A stretch of 64,000 nucleotides of DNA, from positions 213,814 through 277,813 of the forward strand of contig NZ_KB906674.1 of NCBI RefSeq assembly GCF_000381545.1, written 5' to 3'. Position 1 is the first letter of the stretch; every line of letters starts with the position of its first letter. This document shows positions 1 through 8,286 of this stretch, piece by piece. The DNA comes from Rhodonellum psychrophilum GCM71 = DSM 17998 (GTDB lineage: Bacteria; Bacteroidota; Bacteroidia; Cytophagales; Cyclobacteriaceae). The notes beneath the pieces were generated by a model. It was given only the letters and a program-made list of their open reading frames with translations. It did not search any database and had not been told where the DNA came from. Made by a program: the position numbers and the translations under genes.

Positions 1-2730
1 ATCGGGGCAAATGTCCTGATCAAAACCGTGACGGATTCCTTGCTTACTTCCACAGTGACCGGAGTAGATGGTACATTTGAAATAGACCGTCCCAGGATCC
101 CGACAGTAGTGGTGGAAATTTCATTTTTGGGATACAAGAAAATCACGAGAACCCTCAGCAGAGGAGATGCGCTCGATTTGGGCATCTTGGTATTGGTCGA
201 AGACAGCAAGCTTCTGGGAGAGGTCGTCATCGAAGGCCAGGTTCCAGTCGGTGAAATGAAAGGAGATACGACGTCCTTCAATGCCAATGCATTCAAAACC
301 CAAGAAAATGCACAAGCGGAGGATTTGGTAAGAAAATTACCTGGAATCACTTTTCAGGGAGGTCAAATCCAGGCCCAAGGCGAGCAAGTTCAGAAGATCT
401 TGGTCGATGGCCGGGAGTTTTTTGGAAGTGATCCGAGCATCGCGCTCAGAAATTTACCAGCAGATGCCATCGACAGGATCGAAATCTTGGATCAGCGATC
501 CGACCAAAGCAGGTTGACGGGATTTGATGATGGAAATTATTCCAAAACCATCAACATCATTCTTCGGGAAGACCGGAAAAATGGTCAGTTTGGACGGGTT
601 TATGGCGGTTATGGTACCGACGACCGCTACTCTGCGGGAGGAAGTCTAAACTTTTTCAAAGGGGACCGAAGGGTTTCGGTACTTGGTCTGCTCAACAACA
701 TCAACCAGCAAAACTTTTCCAGTCAGGATCTAGCCGGAGTCAGTGCCAATGCTACCGGAGGAGGGGGTGGTGGCCGACCTGGAGGTGGTGGCCGACCAGG
801 TGGAGGAAACAACAACTTCTTTGTCGGCAATGACATTGGAATTCTTTCCACTGGCGCATTGGGATTGAACTACAGCGACAAATGGGGTAAAAAAGTAAAT
901 TTTTCAGGGAGTTATTTCTTCAACAATACCTCCAACAATTTGCGTCAAATCACCAACCGAGAAACGGTCGTCAATCAGAATCTGAGACAGTATTATCAGG
1001 AAAATCTGATCAATACAGTGGAAAATTACAACCATCGGGTAAGCGGGAGAATGGAGGCAGACCTCAATGAAAAGAATGCCATCATCGTCACACCGAGCAT
1101 TTCCTTTCAAACGAACAAAACATTTGGTGACAGGGATGCATTGACCTTGGGAAATTCCAACGATTCCCTGAGTGCGCTTCGTTCCGTCACCAATGCGGAA
1201 ACCAAGTCCTACAATATCTCCAACAACATTACCTACCGTTACAAATTCGATAAGGTGGGAAGGACATTTTCCACGGATGTATTCACGGCGATAAACAAGC
1301 GGGACCAATTTTCGGATCTCTTGGCAGCAAGCAGGGACTATATCAGAACCAGTTTGGATACCACTTTACAGGAAACCACCGCACTTTCCGATGGATTCAA
1401 TTATCGGGTAAACCTCACCTTCACCGAACCTTTGGGAGAAAAATCCATTGGTACCTTCGGCTACCAAGTCGGAAACAACAAGACCTCTGCCGACCAAAAA
1501 ACATTCGTCGTCGCGGAAGAGCAAGGCATTTACGTGTTGGATACCGCCCTCAGCAATGAGTTTGACAATAAATTTATCACCCAACGATTGCGGTCAGGAT
1601 ATGCCTACAACAATGCAGGCTGGAATGTCAACTTGAACCTTGACTACCAAAATGCCCGATTGGACAACAACAGTATTTTCCCTACTGTGGGAGTTTTCAA
1701 GAGGGACTTCAACAATATCCTGCCAAGTGCCAATATCAGTTACAGAAACCGTGAATCAGGCTTGAGTTACCGACTTCGCTACCGAACAGGGACAGATGAG
1801 CCGAGCGTTGCGGAGTTGCAGAATGTGGTCAACAACCAAAACCCTTTGAATCTCCGAGTCGGAAACCCTTCCTTGGGACAAAGCTTTAACCACAACATCT
1901 TTGCAAATGTCAGCAAGGTCAATCTGGAAAAATCACGGACACTCTTCATGTTTGTCAATTATTCATCCACGAGTAATTTTATCGGGAACAGTACTTTCAT
2001 CACTGCCCAGGACACCTTGATCAATGGGGAAATCCTCCTTCGTCCAGGTGGACAAATTTCGCAGCCGGTCAATTTGGACGGGAATTTCAGAACTCGATTT
2101 TTCCTGACCTATGGCGCACCGATCAAGGGAATCAAAACACAATTCAATTCCAATACGCGTCTTGGATTCAACCGTACGCCGGGAATCATCAACGGGGAGA
2201 AAAATCTGAATGACAACATTGATTTGAGCCAAGGGGTAACCTTTACGAGTAACATCAGCAAGAATGTTGACTTTACCCTGAGTACCACCGGGACTTACAC
2301 GATTGTAAACAGCAGTCTTCAGCAGAACCTGGACAACAATTATTTCATCCAGGAATCCAACCTCCGCCTCTATTTTTCCCCAAACAACGGGAAATTGTTC
2401 ATGGGCAACACTGTGAACAATATTTTATACAGAGGGCTATCGGAAGGATTTGACCAGTCGGTTTGGCTGTGGAACATTGAGGGCGGTTTTCGCTTCGCCA
2501 AAAACAACAAGGCCGAGTTGAAGCTGGTTATCTTTGATTTGCTCAATCAAAACAACAGCATCACCAGAACCATTTCCGATGTGGCAGTGACGGATGTCTT
2601 CACCAACGTTTTGACCCGATACAGCATGTTGACCTTCACTTATATTCTTGGCAACTTCAAGCAGCCTGAACCCTCTTCCGAGCAGCCTTGGCAGCGAGGC
2701 AGACCGGGAGGAGGAGGAAGATCTTGGTAA
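1..2730 (+). CDS. TonB-dependent-receptor-like outer-membrane beta-barrel protein, 5'-truncated
   Basis: The reading frame is open from base 1, so the gene begins upstream of the window; the GTG at 28 is internal to a carboxypeptidase-regulatory-like domain and is not a start. After that domain comes a plug-like region with the LPGITFQGGQIQAQGEQVQKI and LPADAIDRIEILDQ motifs, followed by a long barrel region rich in alternating aromatic/polar strands and Asn, typical of Oar-like or OMP_b-brl_3 receptors. About 909 residues are visible. A Gly/Arg/Pro-rich low-complexity insert lies at about nt 757-815, and a matching GRPGGGGR motif ends the protein. The last residue is Trp, not the usual Phe. 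The substrate cannot be told: no SusD partner follows, and the next gene is convergent. An outer-membrane location is inferred from the family. Confidence 0.85.
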   Translation: MGANVLIKTVTDSLLTSTVTGVDGTFEIDRPRIPTVVVEISFLGYKKITRTLSRGDALDLGILVLVEDSKLLGEVVIEGQVPVGEMKGDTTSFNANAFKTQENAQAEDLVRKLPGITFQGGQIQAQGEQVQKILVDGREFFGSDPSIALRNLPADAIDRIEILDQRSDQSRLTGFDDGNYSKTINIILREDRKNGQFGRVYGGYGTDDRYSAGGSLNFFKGDRRVSVLGLLNNINQQNFSSQDLAGVSANATGGGGGGRPGGGGRPGGGNNNFFVGNDIGILSTGALGLNYSDKWGKKVNFSGSYFFNNTSNNLRQITNRETVVNQNLRQYYQENLINTVENYNHRVSGRMEADLNEKNAIIVTPSISFQTNKTFGDRDALTLGNSNDSLSALRSVTNAETKSYNISNNITYRYKFDKVGRTFSTDVFTAINKRDQFSDLLAASRDYIRTSLDTTLQETTALSDGFNYRVNLTFTEPLGEKSIGTFGYQVGNNKTSADQKTFVVAEEQGIYVLDTALSNEFDNKFITQRLRSGYAYNNAGWNVNLNLDYQNARLDNNSIFPTVGVFKRDFNNILPSANISYRNRESGLSYRLRYRTGTDEPSVAELQNVVNNQNPLNLRVGNPSLGQSFNHNIFANVSKVNLEKSRTLFMFVNYSSTSNFIGNSTFITAQDTLINGEILLRPGGQISQPVNLDGNFRTRFFLTYGAPIKGIKTQFNSNTRLGFNRTPGIINGEKNLNDNIDLSQGVTFTSNISKNVDFTLSTTGTYTIVNSSLQQNLDNNYFIQESNLRLYFSPNNGKLFMGNTVNNILYRGLSEGFDQSVWLWNIEGGFRFAKNNKAELKLVIFDLLNQNNSITRTISDVAVTDVFTNVLTRYSMLTFTYILGNFKQPEPSSEQPWQRGRPGGGGRSW

Positions 2731-2746
2731 AAAATGAGTATTTGAC

Positions 2747-2779
2747 AAAAGAGGCCGGGATTGATTCCGGCCTCTTTTG
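2747..2779. terminator. Bidirectional rho-independent terminator
   Basis: A near-perfect hairpin has stem AAAAGAGGCCGGGA/TCCGGCCTCTTTT, with T-rich sequence on both strands. It sits between the convergent receptor gene and the lipoprotein gene and can serve both. Confidence 0.85.
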
Positions 2780-2807
2780 TTTTTGGATACTTTGATGAAA
2801 GGCGCAT

Positions 2808-3461
2808 TTACCTAAAAATACAACTGATCCCACTCCAGAGATCAGTGATTTTAGCATCTTTTCCCGTGCCGGAAAAAACCCCATACAATCCCGATTCGGT
2901 GGAAAACTCCTGGCCCAGACTGGATTCAAAGACTTCGATGATAGTCACATCTTCCATTTCTGCCCTTGTGGATCCTATGCCAATACCTGCAATTGTCGTC
3001 AAGGTTGCCTTTGAATTCGCAACCTCTCCCAAATACCATCCTTCAAAAACCCATTCATTTTTTGTCTTGTCCTCTTGGAATACCAAGGTCAAACCATTGC
3101 TCAAGGTAGCCATTGTCAAAGGACCGGCACCGCATTCTCCATTCAGCCCCACATTGGATACTTCCAGTTCCAAAACCTGATCCATCAATGCCACCATCTG
3201 GTCCAATGGCATTCCGAAGGAAATTTCCCTAGTCGATCCTGTCAAGAGAATGACCAATTGCAGGGCATTGGACGTCAAAGCCAATATGGGTTTTTCATTT
3301 GCTGGCTTTAAAGCCGAATCTGGCAAAATATTAGGCTTTTCTGTGGAGTTCAGGGTGTCTTTGGAGGTTTTGTCAAGATCAGAATTATCGGATCTCTCGT
3401 CCTTGCGCTGGCAGCCTATGAGTAGGATAAACAGGAAAAAAAGAAGGGTGAAAGATTTCAT
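2808..3461 (-). CDS. Hypothetical lipoprotein
   Basis: This 217-residue protein starts with a classic lipoprotein signal (MKSFTLLFFLFILLIGC, lipobox LIGC), so it is probably anchored in the periplasm or outer membrane. A Lys/Asp/Ser-rich linker of about 40 residues follows, then a globular region with a repeated pattern: ISFGMPLDQMVALMDQ and GIGIGSTRAEMEDV both look like the Gly-hxxGxs-hxxh motif that opens small repeat units in several uncharacterised Bacteroidota lipoproteins. Two Cys (in GECGAG and near the C-terminus in GISCIF) could form a disulfide. I do not recognise a named family. It is a single gene between terminators. A TACTTTTG -7 box lies about 40 bases upstream, at the edge of a dispersed repeat copy. 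Confidence 0.75.
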   Translation of the reverse strand: MKSFTLLFFLFILLIGCQRKDERSDNSDLDKTSKDTLNSTEKPNILPDSALKPANEKPILALTSNALQLVILLTGSTREISFGMPLDQMVALMDQVLELEVSNVGLNGECGAGPLTMATLSNGLTLVFQEDKTKNEWVFEGWYLGEVANSKATLTTIAGIGIGSTRAEMEDVTIIEVFESSLGQEFSTESGLYGVFSGTGKDAKITDLWSGISCIFR

Positions 3462-3497
3462 AAGGGCATTTTTAGAGGATTAATGTAGCCATTTTAA

Positions 3498-3668
3498 AGC
3501 ACAAAAGTATGCATTGTCAATTCTATTCCGGCCTGAAATTGCTTAATAATCAGTCGGTTGTTTACTGTTTTTGACTTCGCCATATTGGACGATACCTTAT
3601 TGTCCAAACAGTCTGATTTTTTGTAGTTTCAACCTCTATTGCGAAACCTAATGCACATTTTGGGCTTA
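3498..3668 (+). repeat. Dispersed intergenic repeat, copy 1 (forward)
   Basis: This is one of six related elements in the window. The left end is the most diverged (AAAAGTATGCATT instead of AACCCGTTTTATGCATT). The interior carries TTTTTGACTTCGCC and CTGATTTTTTGTAGTTTCAA, and the right end GAAACCTAATGCACATTTTGGGCTT matches the family end. There is no reading frame of note. Confidence 0.7.
3502..3509 (-). promoter_or_regulatory. -7 promoter box for the 3461 lipoprotein gene
   Basis: On the minus strand TACTTTTG fits the Bacteroidota TAnnTTTG -7 consensus, 41 bases before the ATG. No TTG -33 element is visible at the usual distance. The box falls inside the left end of repeat copy 1. Confidence 0.4.
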
Positions 3669-3790
3669 AAAGGAAAATAACAGCAGTTCGTTTAAAATCA
3701 TTGCCTTCCTTCTTTTCCTAGGTAAACCCAAATTTACCAAAACAACCTTTCTACATCTTGATAGGGCTTGATTTGAGTCATTTTGACACA

Positions 3791-3828
3791 AAAAAAGGAG
3801 TCTCCATATCTGAAGACTCCTTTTTTTG
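3791..3828. terminator. Terminator after the fasciclin gene
   Basis: A hairpin GGAGTCT/AGACTCC is flanked by an A-run and a T-run of seven. It lies just downstream of the minus-strand fasciclin gene, so it acts mainly leftward. Confidence 0.8.
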
Positions 3829-3843
3829 TGGTGTTGCTTGATT

Positions 3844-4410
3844 TTAGCTTTTTGGAAGTACGACTGTGTCCACTACGTGAATCACACCGTTTGACTGAAA
3901 CACATCTGCAATCGTCACTTTGGATTTTCCACCATTTTCGTCAGAGATGTAAAGGTCTTTTCCTTCCATCCAGGCCGTCAATGTTCCACCACTGACAGTT
4001 GTCAATTTGGCTTTACCGTTACCCTTCTTGATGGCGGCAGCGATTTCTTTGGAACCCATTTTTCCGGCCACTACATGGTAGGTCAAAATGTTGGTCAAGG
4101 TTGCTTTGTTTTCTGGTTTTACCAAAGACTCTACAGTTCCAGCTGGTAATTTTGCGAAAGCTGCATTGGTAGGAGCAAATACCGTGAAAGGACCTGCGGT
4201 TTGAAGCGTTTCCACCAAGCCAGCAGCGGTCACCGCAGCAACCAATGTCGTGTGGTCAGCAGATTTCACTGCATTTTCCACAATATTTTTGGAGGGATAC
4301 ATTGGGGCGCCGCCCACTTCTACCGTCTTCTCCATTTGAGCAAAAGCTACTTGAGCACTTAGAAAAAACATGGCCAAGAATGCTGCTTGAAATAATTTGA
4401 TAGTTTTCAT
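3844..4410 (-). CDS. Fasciclin (FAS1) domain protein
   Basis: This 188-residue protein has a signal peptide (MKTIKLFQAAFLAMFFLSAQVAFAQ) and a single FAS1 domain. The two conserved blocks are present: H1-like GPFTVFAPTNAAFAKLP and the H2-like end NGVIHVVDTVVLP, with the central YHVVAGK motif. FAS1 proteins are secreted or surface adhesion modules; here a periplasmic or extracellular location is inferred. No C-terminal T9SS sorting domain or anchor is seen. It is monocistronic, with its own terminator. Confidence 0.92.
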   Translation of the reverse strand: MKTIKLFQAAFLAMFFLSAQVAFAQMEKTVEVGGAPMYPSKNIVENAVKSADHTTLVAAVTAAGLVETLQTAGPFTVFAPTNAAFAKLPAGTVESLVKPENKATLTNILTYHVVAGKMGSKEIAAAIKKGNGKAKLTTVSGGTLTAWMEGKDLYISDENGGKSKVTIADVFQSNGVIHVVDTVVLPKS

Positions 4411-4869
4411 GATTTTTAGTTTTTTTGTTTATTTGGGGAGAATTACGGAAGTGAGGAGAGGATTGGATCTTATGGACATAAAAAAAACATGACTTCATCC
4501 AAACGAGTCACATTGTCAACGATTTATAATCAAATATATCCCCCAATCAAAAACAGCATTGGGATTGCCCCTGATCTCAACCATACAATTGATTGCGAGG
4601 AAGGCGCTCTTGAATTCAAGTGGATCTTGAGAAGTATCAAAAGTTTGTGGATAGGAGGGGAAATACTTCCCAGATGTTGCCAAAAGCGCAATGGAAGTTA
4701 TTTCGGAAGAATCTGGTTTGACCCGTTGGCAATTGAATAGGTGAGTCCCTACTTGAATAAAGACGGGATTGCATGTATTAGATTTAAGTAAACACCTAAT
4801 TTTTGATTCAACTCAGTTTTTCCAGCAGATTCTTTTAGATTTGTACTCAAGAATAAAATCAAAAACCGC
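4411..4869. other. Intergenic region between divergent fasciclin and pheS genes
   Basis: These 459 bases have no convincing gene. An 83-codon open frame (4489-4740) has no recognisable protein character. The right end holds a candidate pheS -7 box. I see no repeat copy, RNA gene or riboswitch. Confidence 0.5.
4836..4843 (+). promoter_or_regulatory. -7 promoter box upstream of pheS
   Basis: TAGATTTG matches TAnnTTTG and lies 26 bases before the pheS ATG. No TTG element is found at the standard 17-23 base spacing, so only the -7 element is supported. Confidence 0.4.
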
Positions 4870-5898
4870 ATGCATCAGGATAAGGTTGCCGAAATCAAGA
4901 ATGCCATCGCCCAAGCCACGGCCAGCTCCCCCGAAGAGTTGGAGGCTTATAGAATGGAATATATCAGCAAGAAAAGTGTTGTTGGGGAGCTTTTTGCCGA
5001 GATGAAGAATATTCCCAACGAGGAAAAGAAAGTCTTCGGGCAGGTGATCAATGAATTGAAGCAACTTGCAGAGGAAAAATTCCAGGAGTTGATAGAAAGG
5101 GTCAATACGGACAAAAAGCAATCCAATGCATTTGACATTGATCTCACGCTGCCTCCGAGCAATGTTGGGGCCGGGGGAATACATCCTTTGACGGCTACAC
5201 GTCAGCGGATTATCGAGATTTTTGAGCGCATCGGATTCAATCTTTCCGAAGGACCTGAAATCGAGGACGATTGGCACAATTTCACGGCTTTGAATTTCCC
5301 CATCAACCACCCCGCTAGGGAGATGCAGGACACTTTTTTTATAGAAAAAGATCCTGACATTGCCCTCAGGACGCATACTTCATCGGTGCAGGTGCGCGTG
5401 ATGGAAAACCAAAAGCCACCCATCAGAACCCTTTCTCCAGGTCGCGTGTACAGAAATGAGGCGATTTCTGCTCGTGCGCATTGTATCTTCCACCAAGTGG
5501 AAGGGCTTTATGTGGATGAAAACGTGGGTTTTGCGGATTTGAAAAACACCTTGTACCATTTTGCTAAGGAGATGTTTGGCAAGGAAACAAAAGTGAGATT
5601 CAGACCTTCCTTTTTCCCATTTACAGAACCTAGTGCAGAGATAGACATCAGCTGCCAACTTTGCGGTGGCAAGGGCTGTAATATCTGCAAAGGAAGTGGT
5701 TGGGTGGAAATCGGTGGCTCTGGAATGGTTGATCCCAATGTGTTGGATAATTGCGGTATTGACTCCAAAAAATACACAGGCTTTGCCTTTGGAATGGGGA
5801 TCGAGCGGATTGCGATGCTGAAATATCAGATCAAGGACTTGAGGTTATTTACTGAAAATGATGTCAGATTTTTAAAGCAATTCAAGCCGATGCTTTAA
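4870..5898 (+). CDS. pheS: Phenylalanine--tRNA ligase alpha subunit
   Basis: PheS charges tRNA-Phe as part of an alpha2-beta2 enzyme. The 342 residues have the N-terminal coiled-coil tRNA-binding region (about 1-85) and the class II catalytic core: motif 1 around IFERIGFNLSEGPEIE, HTSSVQVR, motif 2 with GRVYRNEAISARAHCIFHQ, and motif 3 at FGMGIERIAMLKY. The Cys cluster CQLCGGKGCNIC is normal for this family. The length is typical. pheT does not follow; a terminator comes straight after, so the two subunits are encoded apart, as is common in Bacteroidota. Confidence 0.97.
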   Translation: MHQDKVAEIKNAIAQATASSPEELEAYRMEYISKKSVVGELFAEMKNIPNEEKKVFGQVINELKQLAEEKFQELIERVNTDKKQSNAFDIDLTLPPSNVGAGGIHPLTATRQRIIEIFERIGFNLSEGPEIEDDWHNFTALNFPINHPAREMQDTFFIEKDPDIALRTHTSSVQVRVMENQKPPIRTLSPGRVYRNEAISARAHCIFHQVEGLYVDENVGFADLKNTLYHFAKEMFGKETKVRFRPSFFPFTEPSAEIDISCQLCGGKGCNICKGSGWVEIGGSGMVDPNVLDNCGIDSKKYTGFAFGMGIERIAMLKYQIKDLRLFTENDVRFLKQFKPML

Positions 5899-5924
5899 AG
5901 TGCGCTTGGTAAAGTGAAAAAAAA

Positions 5925-5973
5925 GACCGTTGGTCAGTTTTGGTTTTATCCTCGCTGATCAACGGTCTTTTTT
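5925..5973. terminator. Bidirectional terminator between pheS and the foldase operon
   Basis: A hairpin with stem GACCGTTGGTCAG/CTGATCAACGGTC (one G-T pair) is flanked by A-rich and T-rich runs. It serves pheS (plus) and the convergent foldase operon (minus). Confidence 0.85.
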
Positions 5974-5993
5974 ATGGGGCGATTTTATTTTTG

Positions 5994-7391
5994 TTATTTC
6001 TGAAGGACATTGCACCTGTCGTATGCAGCATCGATGTCAATAAAAACATCCTCTTTGGCGATCAAAAACCAGCTGTTCAACAGCTCTTCTTCTTTTTTCC
6101 TTTTGGTGGCCATTTTAAGCTTTTCGTAATCGTCATTTAGGTTTGCCCTGTGTGCAGGAAATCTCTCTTTGTAATAGAGGATCCTTACTTTCGTTCCTTC
6201 CCTTTCGTCTTCGAAACGCATGGGTTTGGTGATGGTCCCTATTTTCATACTATCCAAGGTGAAATAAAGTACAGGGTCCTCGAGGGTTCTCAAGGTCAAT
6301 CGGTTGGATCCAGATCCTGGATCAGAAAAGAAACCACCGTTGTCCGATGTGTTTCTGTCGTCGGAGTATTCCTTGGCTGCCTTGGCAAATTCGAGTTTTT
6401 TGTCCAGGATGGTTGCCCGTAGGCTGTCAAGATAATTCTCAGCTTTTAGGATATCGGATTCTGAAGGTTGTGGTCTGATCAAGATATGCCTGGTGTTAAA
6501 AGTGTTTCCCCTTCTTTCCAATAATTGAATCATGTGAAATCCAAAGGTTGTTTCCACAGGATCACTGATTTCTCCGGGCTTCAATAAAAGGGAAGTTGCC
6601 TCATATTCGGGAGCAAGTTCCCCTCTTCTGAAGAAACCCAATTCTCCCCCCTGAATGGCCGAGGCGGGATCTTGGGAGTATTGTTTGGCAAGCGTGGCGA
6701 AATCACTTTCTCCAGTGCCAATCATCCTTTTGAATTCGAGCATTTGTTTTACAATGTCATTTTTTACCTCTCTACTGACTTCGGGTTTTTTCACAATCTG
6801 CCCCACGGTTACTTCTGCAGAGAAAAACGGAAGGGAATCCCTTTGGATGGAATTGAAGAATTTCCTCACTTCAGCCGGAGATACAGCCAGACCTTGCGTG
6901 ATTTTCCCCTGCATTTTTTGCACGGTCAACTGTTCTCTTAGCGCCTCCTCGATTTCTTTTTTCAATTGTTCGCCGGTTTTACCATAAATCTCAACTAGGG
7001 TTCCTTCGTCTCCTCCGAATTGCTGCATGACCATGGCAAATCTCTGGTCAGCTTGAATGATTACTTCAGCATCGGTTACCATGACTGAATCGATTTCCGC
7101 TTTGGCCATCATCAGCTTGTTGATCATCAGGGATTCGAAAACCTCGCACCTTGTGGGTACTGGGAAACCTTCCTGAGACTGTCCTTGGGCTTCTAGGAAT
7201 GCTTTTTGAAGATCCGATTCCAGGATGATGTAATTGTCAACTTTTGCGATGATCTTATCCACCACCTGACCCGAAGTGGGTGTGGGTGTTGCGGGTTTGG
7301 CTGTCGCAGTAGTGTCTTGACCCTGTGCAAATGAAATTTCCTGCGCAAAGAACATCAGGAAAATTATCAGCAATCCATTTATCTTAGTCAT
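5994..7391 (-). CDS. SurA-like periplasmic peptidyl-prolyl isomerase / chaperone
   Basis: This 465-residue protein is the most SurA-like of three tandem foldases. I start it at the ATG ending at 7391 (MTKINGLLIIFLMFFAQEISFAQ), which opens with a signal peptide; the frame is open further upstream, but that part overlaps the previous gene. A SurA N-terminal chaperone domain follows (VDKIIAKVDNYIILESDL), then two parvulin domains: one around residues 185-290 (SDFATLAKQYSQDP ... GFHMIQLLERR), the other from TRHILIRPQPSE to about 400. It should fold outer-membrane proteins before BAM insertion. It overlaps the upstream foldase gene by 8 bases, which suggests translational coupling. Confidence 0.9.
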   Translation of the reverse strand: MTKINGLLIIFLMFFAQEISFAQGQDTTATAKPATPTPTSGQVVDKIIAKVDNYIILESDLQKAFLEAQGQSQEGFPVPTRCEVFESLMINKLMMAKAEIDSVMVTDAEVIIQADQRFAMVMQQFGGDEGTLVEIYGKTGEQLKKEIEEALREQLTVQKMQGKITQGLAVSPAEVRKFFNSIQRDSLPFFSAEVTVGQIVKKPEVSREVKNDIVKQMLEFKRMIGTGESDFATLAKQYSQDPASAIQGGELGFFRRGELAPEYEATSLLLKPGEISDPVETTFGFHMIQLLERRGNTFNTRHILIRPQPSESDILKAENYLDSLRATILDKKLEFAKAAKEYSDDRNTSDNGGFFSDPGSGSNRLTLRTLEDPVLYFTLDSMKIGTITKPMRFEDEREGTKVRILYYKERFPAHRANLNDDYEKLKMATKRKKEEELLNSWFLIAKEDVFIDIDAAYDRCNVLQK

Positions 7392-8286
7392 ATAATCTAA
7401 TCTCATTGTTTTCAAGTGCTCGGTTGTAAATTTCTTTTTGGAGCGCATCGATTAAAGATACCCTTTTTTTATTGATCAGGATTTTGGAAATCTCATCTTT
7501 GACAAAGTCCAGTGGTGGAATTTGATCTTGCAATTTGTATTCCAATATTTTGAAGTAATAACGATAATCCTCATCGTCTACCTTTATCAATGAATTCTGC
7601 TTCAAGAGTTGCACCTTATTGTTATTGGAGACAAGGGGGGTGTTGATGATAATATCTTCAAATCTGACCCAGGTGGAGTCTTCAAGAAAATAATTGACAG
7701 CATCCTTGAGTGCGATTTTTTTAACGTCCTCTGCGGATTTGTTTCCGGAAAGCAATTTTTCAAGTTCCCGGTTTTGGCTGTTTCCTTTTTCCATCTTGAG
7801 GAAATTTGTCCGCACGATGATTTCCCGTAGGGTGAAATTTTTTTGATTGGCTGCGTAATACTCCGCTATTTCCTGCAGACTGATTTCTTGGTCTATTTTG
7901 GAGTTCACATAAGCTTTTTCATACTCATAGACCATTAGGGCATATTTGTAATCCAGAAGCTTTCTGTTGATTTCCGCCTCATCAAATTCCATGGATTTAC
8001 CTGCCTCTCGAATCATCAGTTGTTTTTTGATCCAAGATTGGACATAGCGGTTGGCCATTTCCATGCTGTCTTCTGCAGTTGAGCTTTCTGTTTTCACGAA
8101 GGAAAGCTCCGATTTTCTAAGGTGTTGGTTGGCCACTGTGGCCACGATGGGATCTGATTCGTCCAGTTCTTCCTGTGATTTGAATTTGAAAAGGTCACAG
8201 GAAGTGACGCTGATCCCAATGGTAACAAACAGCAGGAAATTACCTATTGACCACAGTTTCGAAAACCCTTTGTTTTTCGTCCTCAT
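7384..8286 (-). CDS. Lipoprotein foldase, SurA/PPIase-related
   Basis: This 300-residue lipoprotein has a signal ending in VTSC. It resembles the N-terminal chaperone part of SurA/PpiC proteins (DESDPIVATVANQHLRKSEL, then helical segments) followed by a weak PPIC-like region with ILEYKLQDQIPPLDFVKDEI near the C-terminus. No intact parvulin active-site signature is visible, so it may act as a chaperone only. Its start overlaps the end of the upstream foldase gene by 47 bases and its end overlaps the next by 8. The order of three consecutive PPIase-family genes recurs in Bacteroidota. Confidence 0.78.
   Translation of the reverse strand: MRTKNKGFSKLWSIGNFLLFVTIGISVTSCDLFKFKSQEELDESDPIVATVANQHLRKSELSFVKTESSTAEDSMEMANRYVQSWIKKQLMIREAGKSMEFDEAEINRKLLDYKYALMVYEYEKAYVNSKIDQEISLQEIAEYYAANQKNFTLREIIVRTNFLKMEKGNSQNRELEKLLSGNKSAEDVKKIALKDAVNYFLEDSTWVRFEDIIINTPLVSNNNKVQLLKQNSLIKVDDEDYRYYFKILEYKLQDQIPPLDFVKDEISKILINKKRVSLIDALQKEIYNRALENNEIRLYD

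Noticed and set aside
4489-4740. 83-codon open frame before pheS
   Set aside because: No signal, domain or good start; it overlaps the pheS/fasciclin promoter area and has a composition unlike neighbouring proteins.
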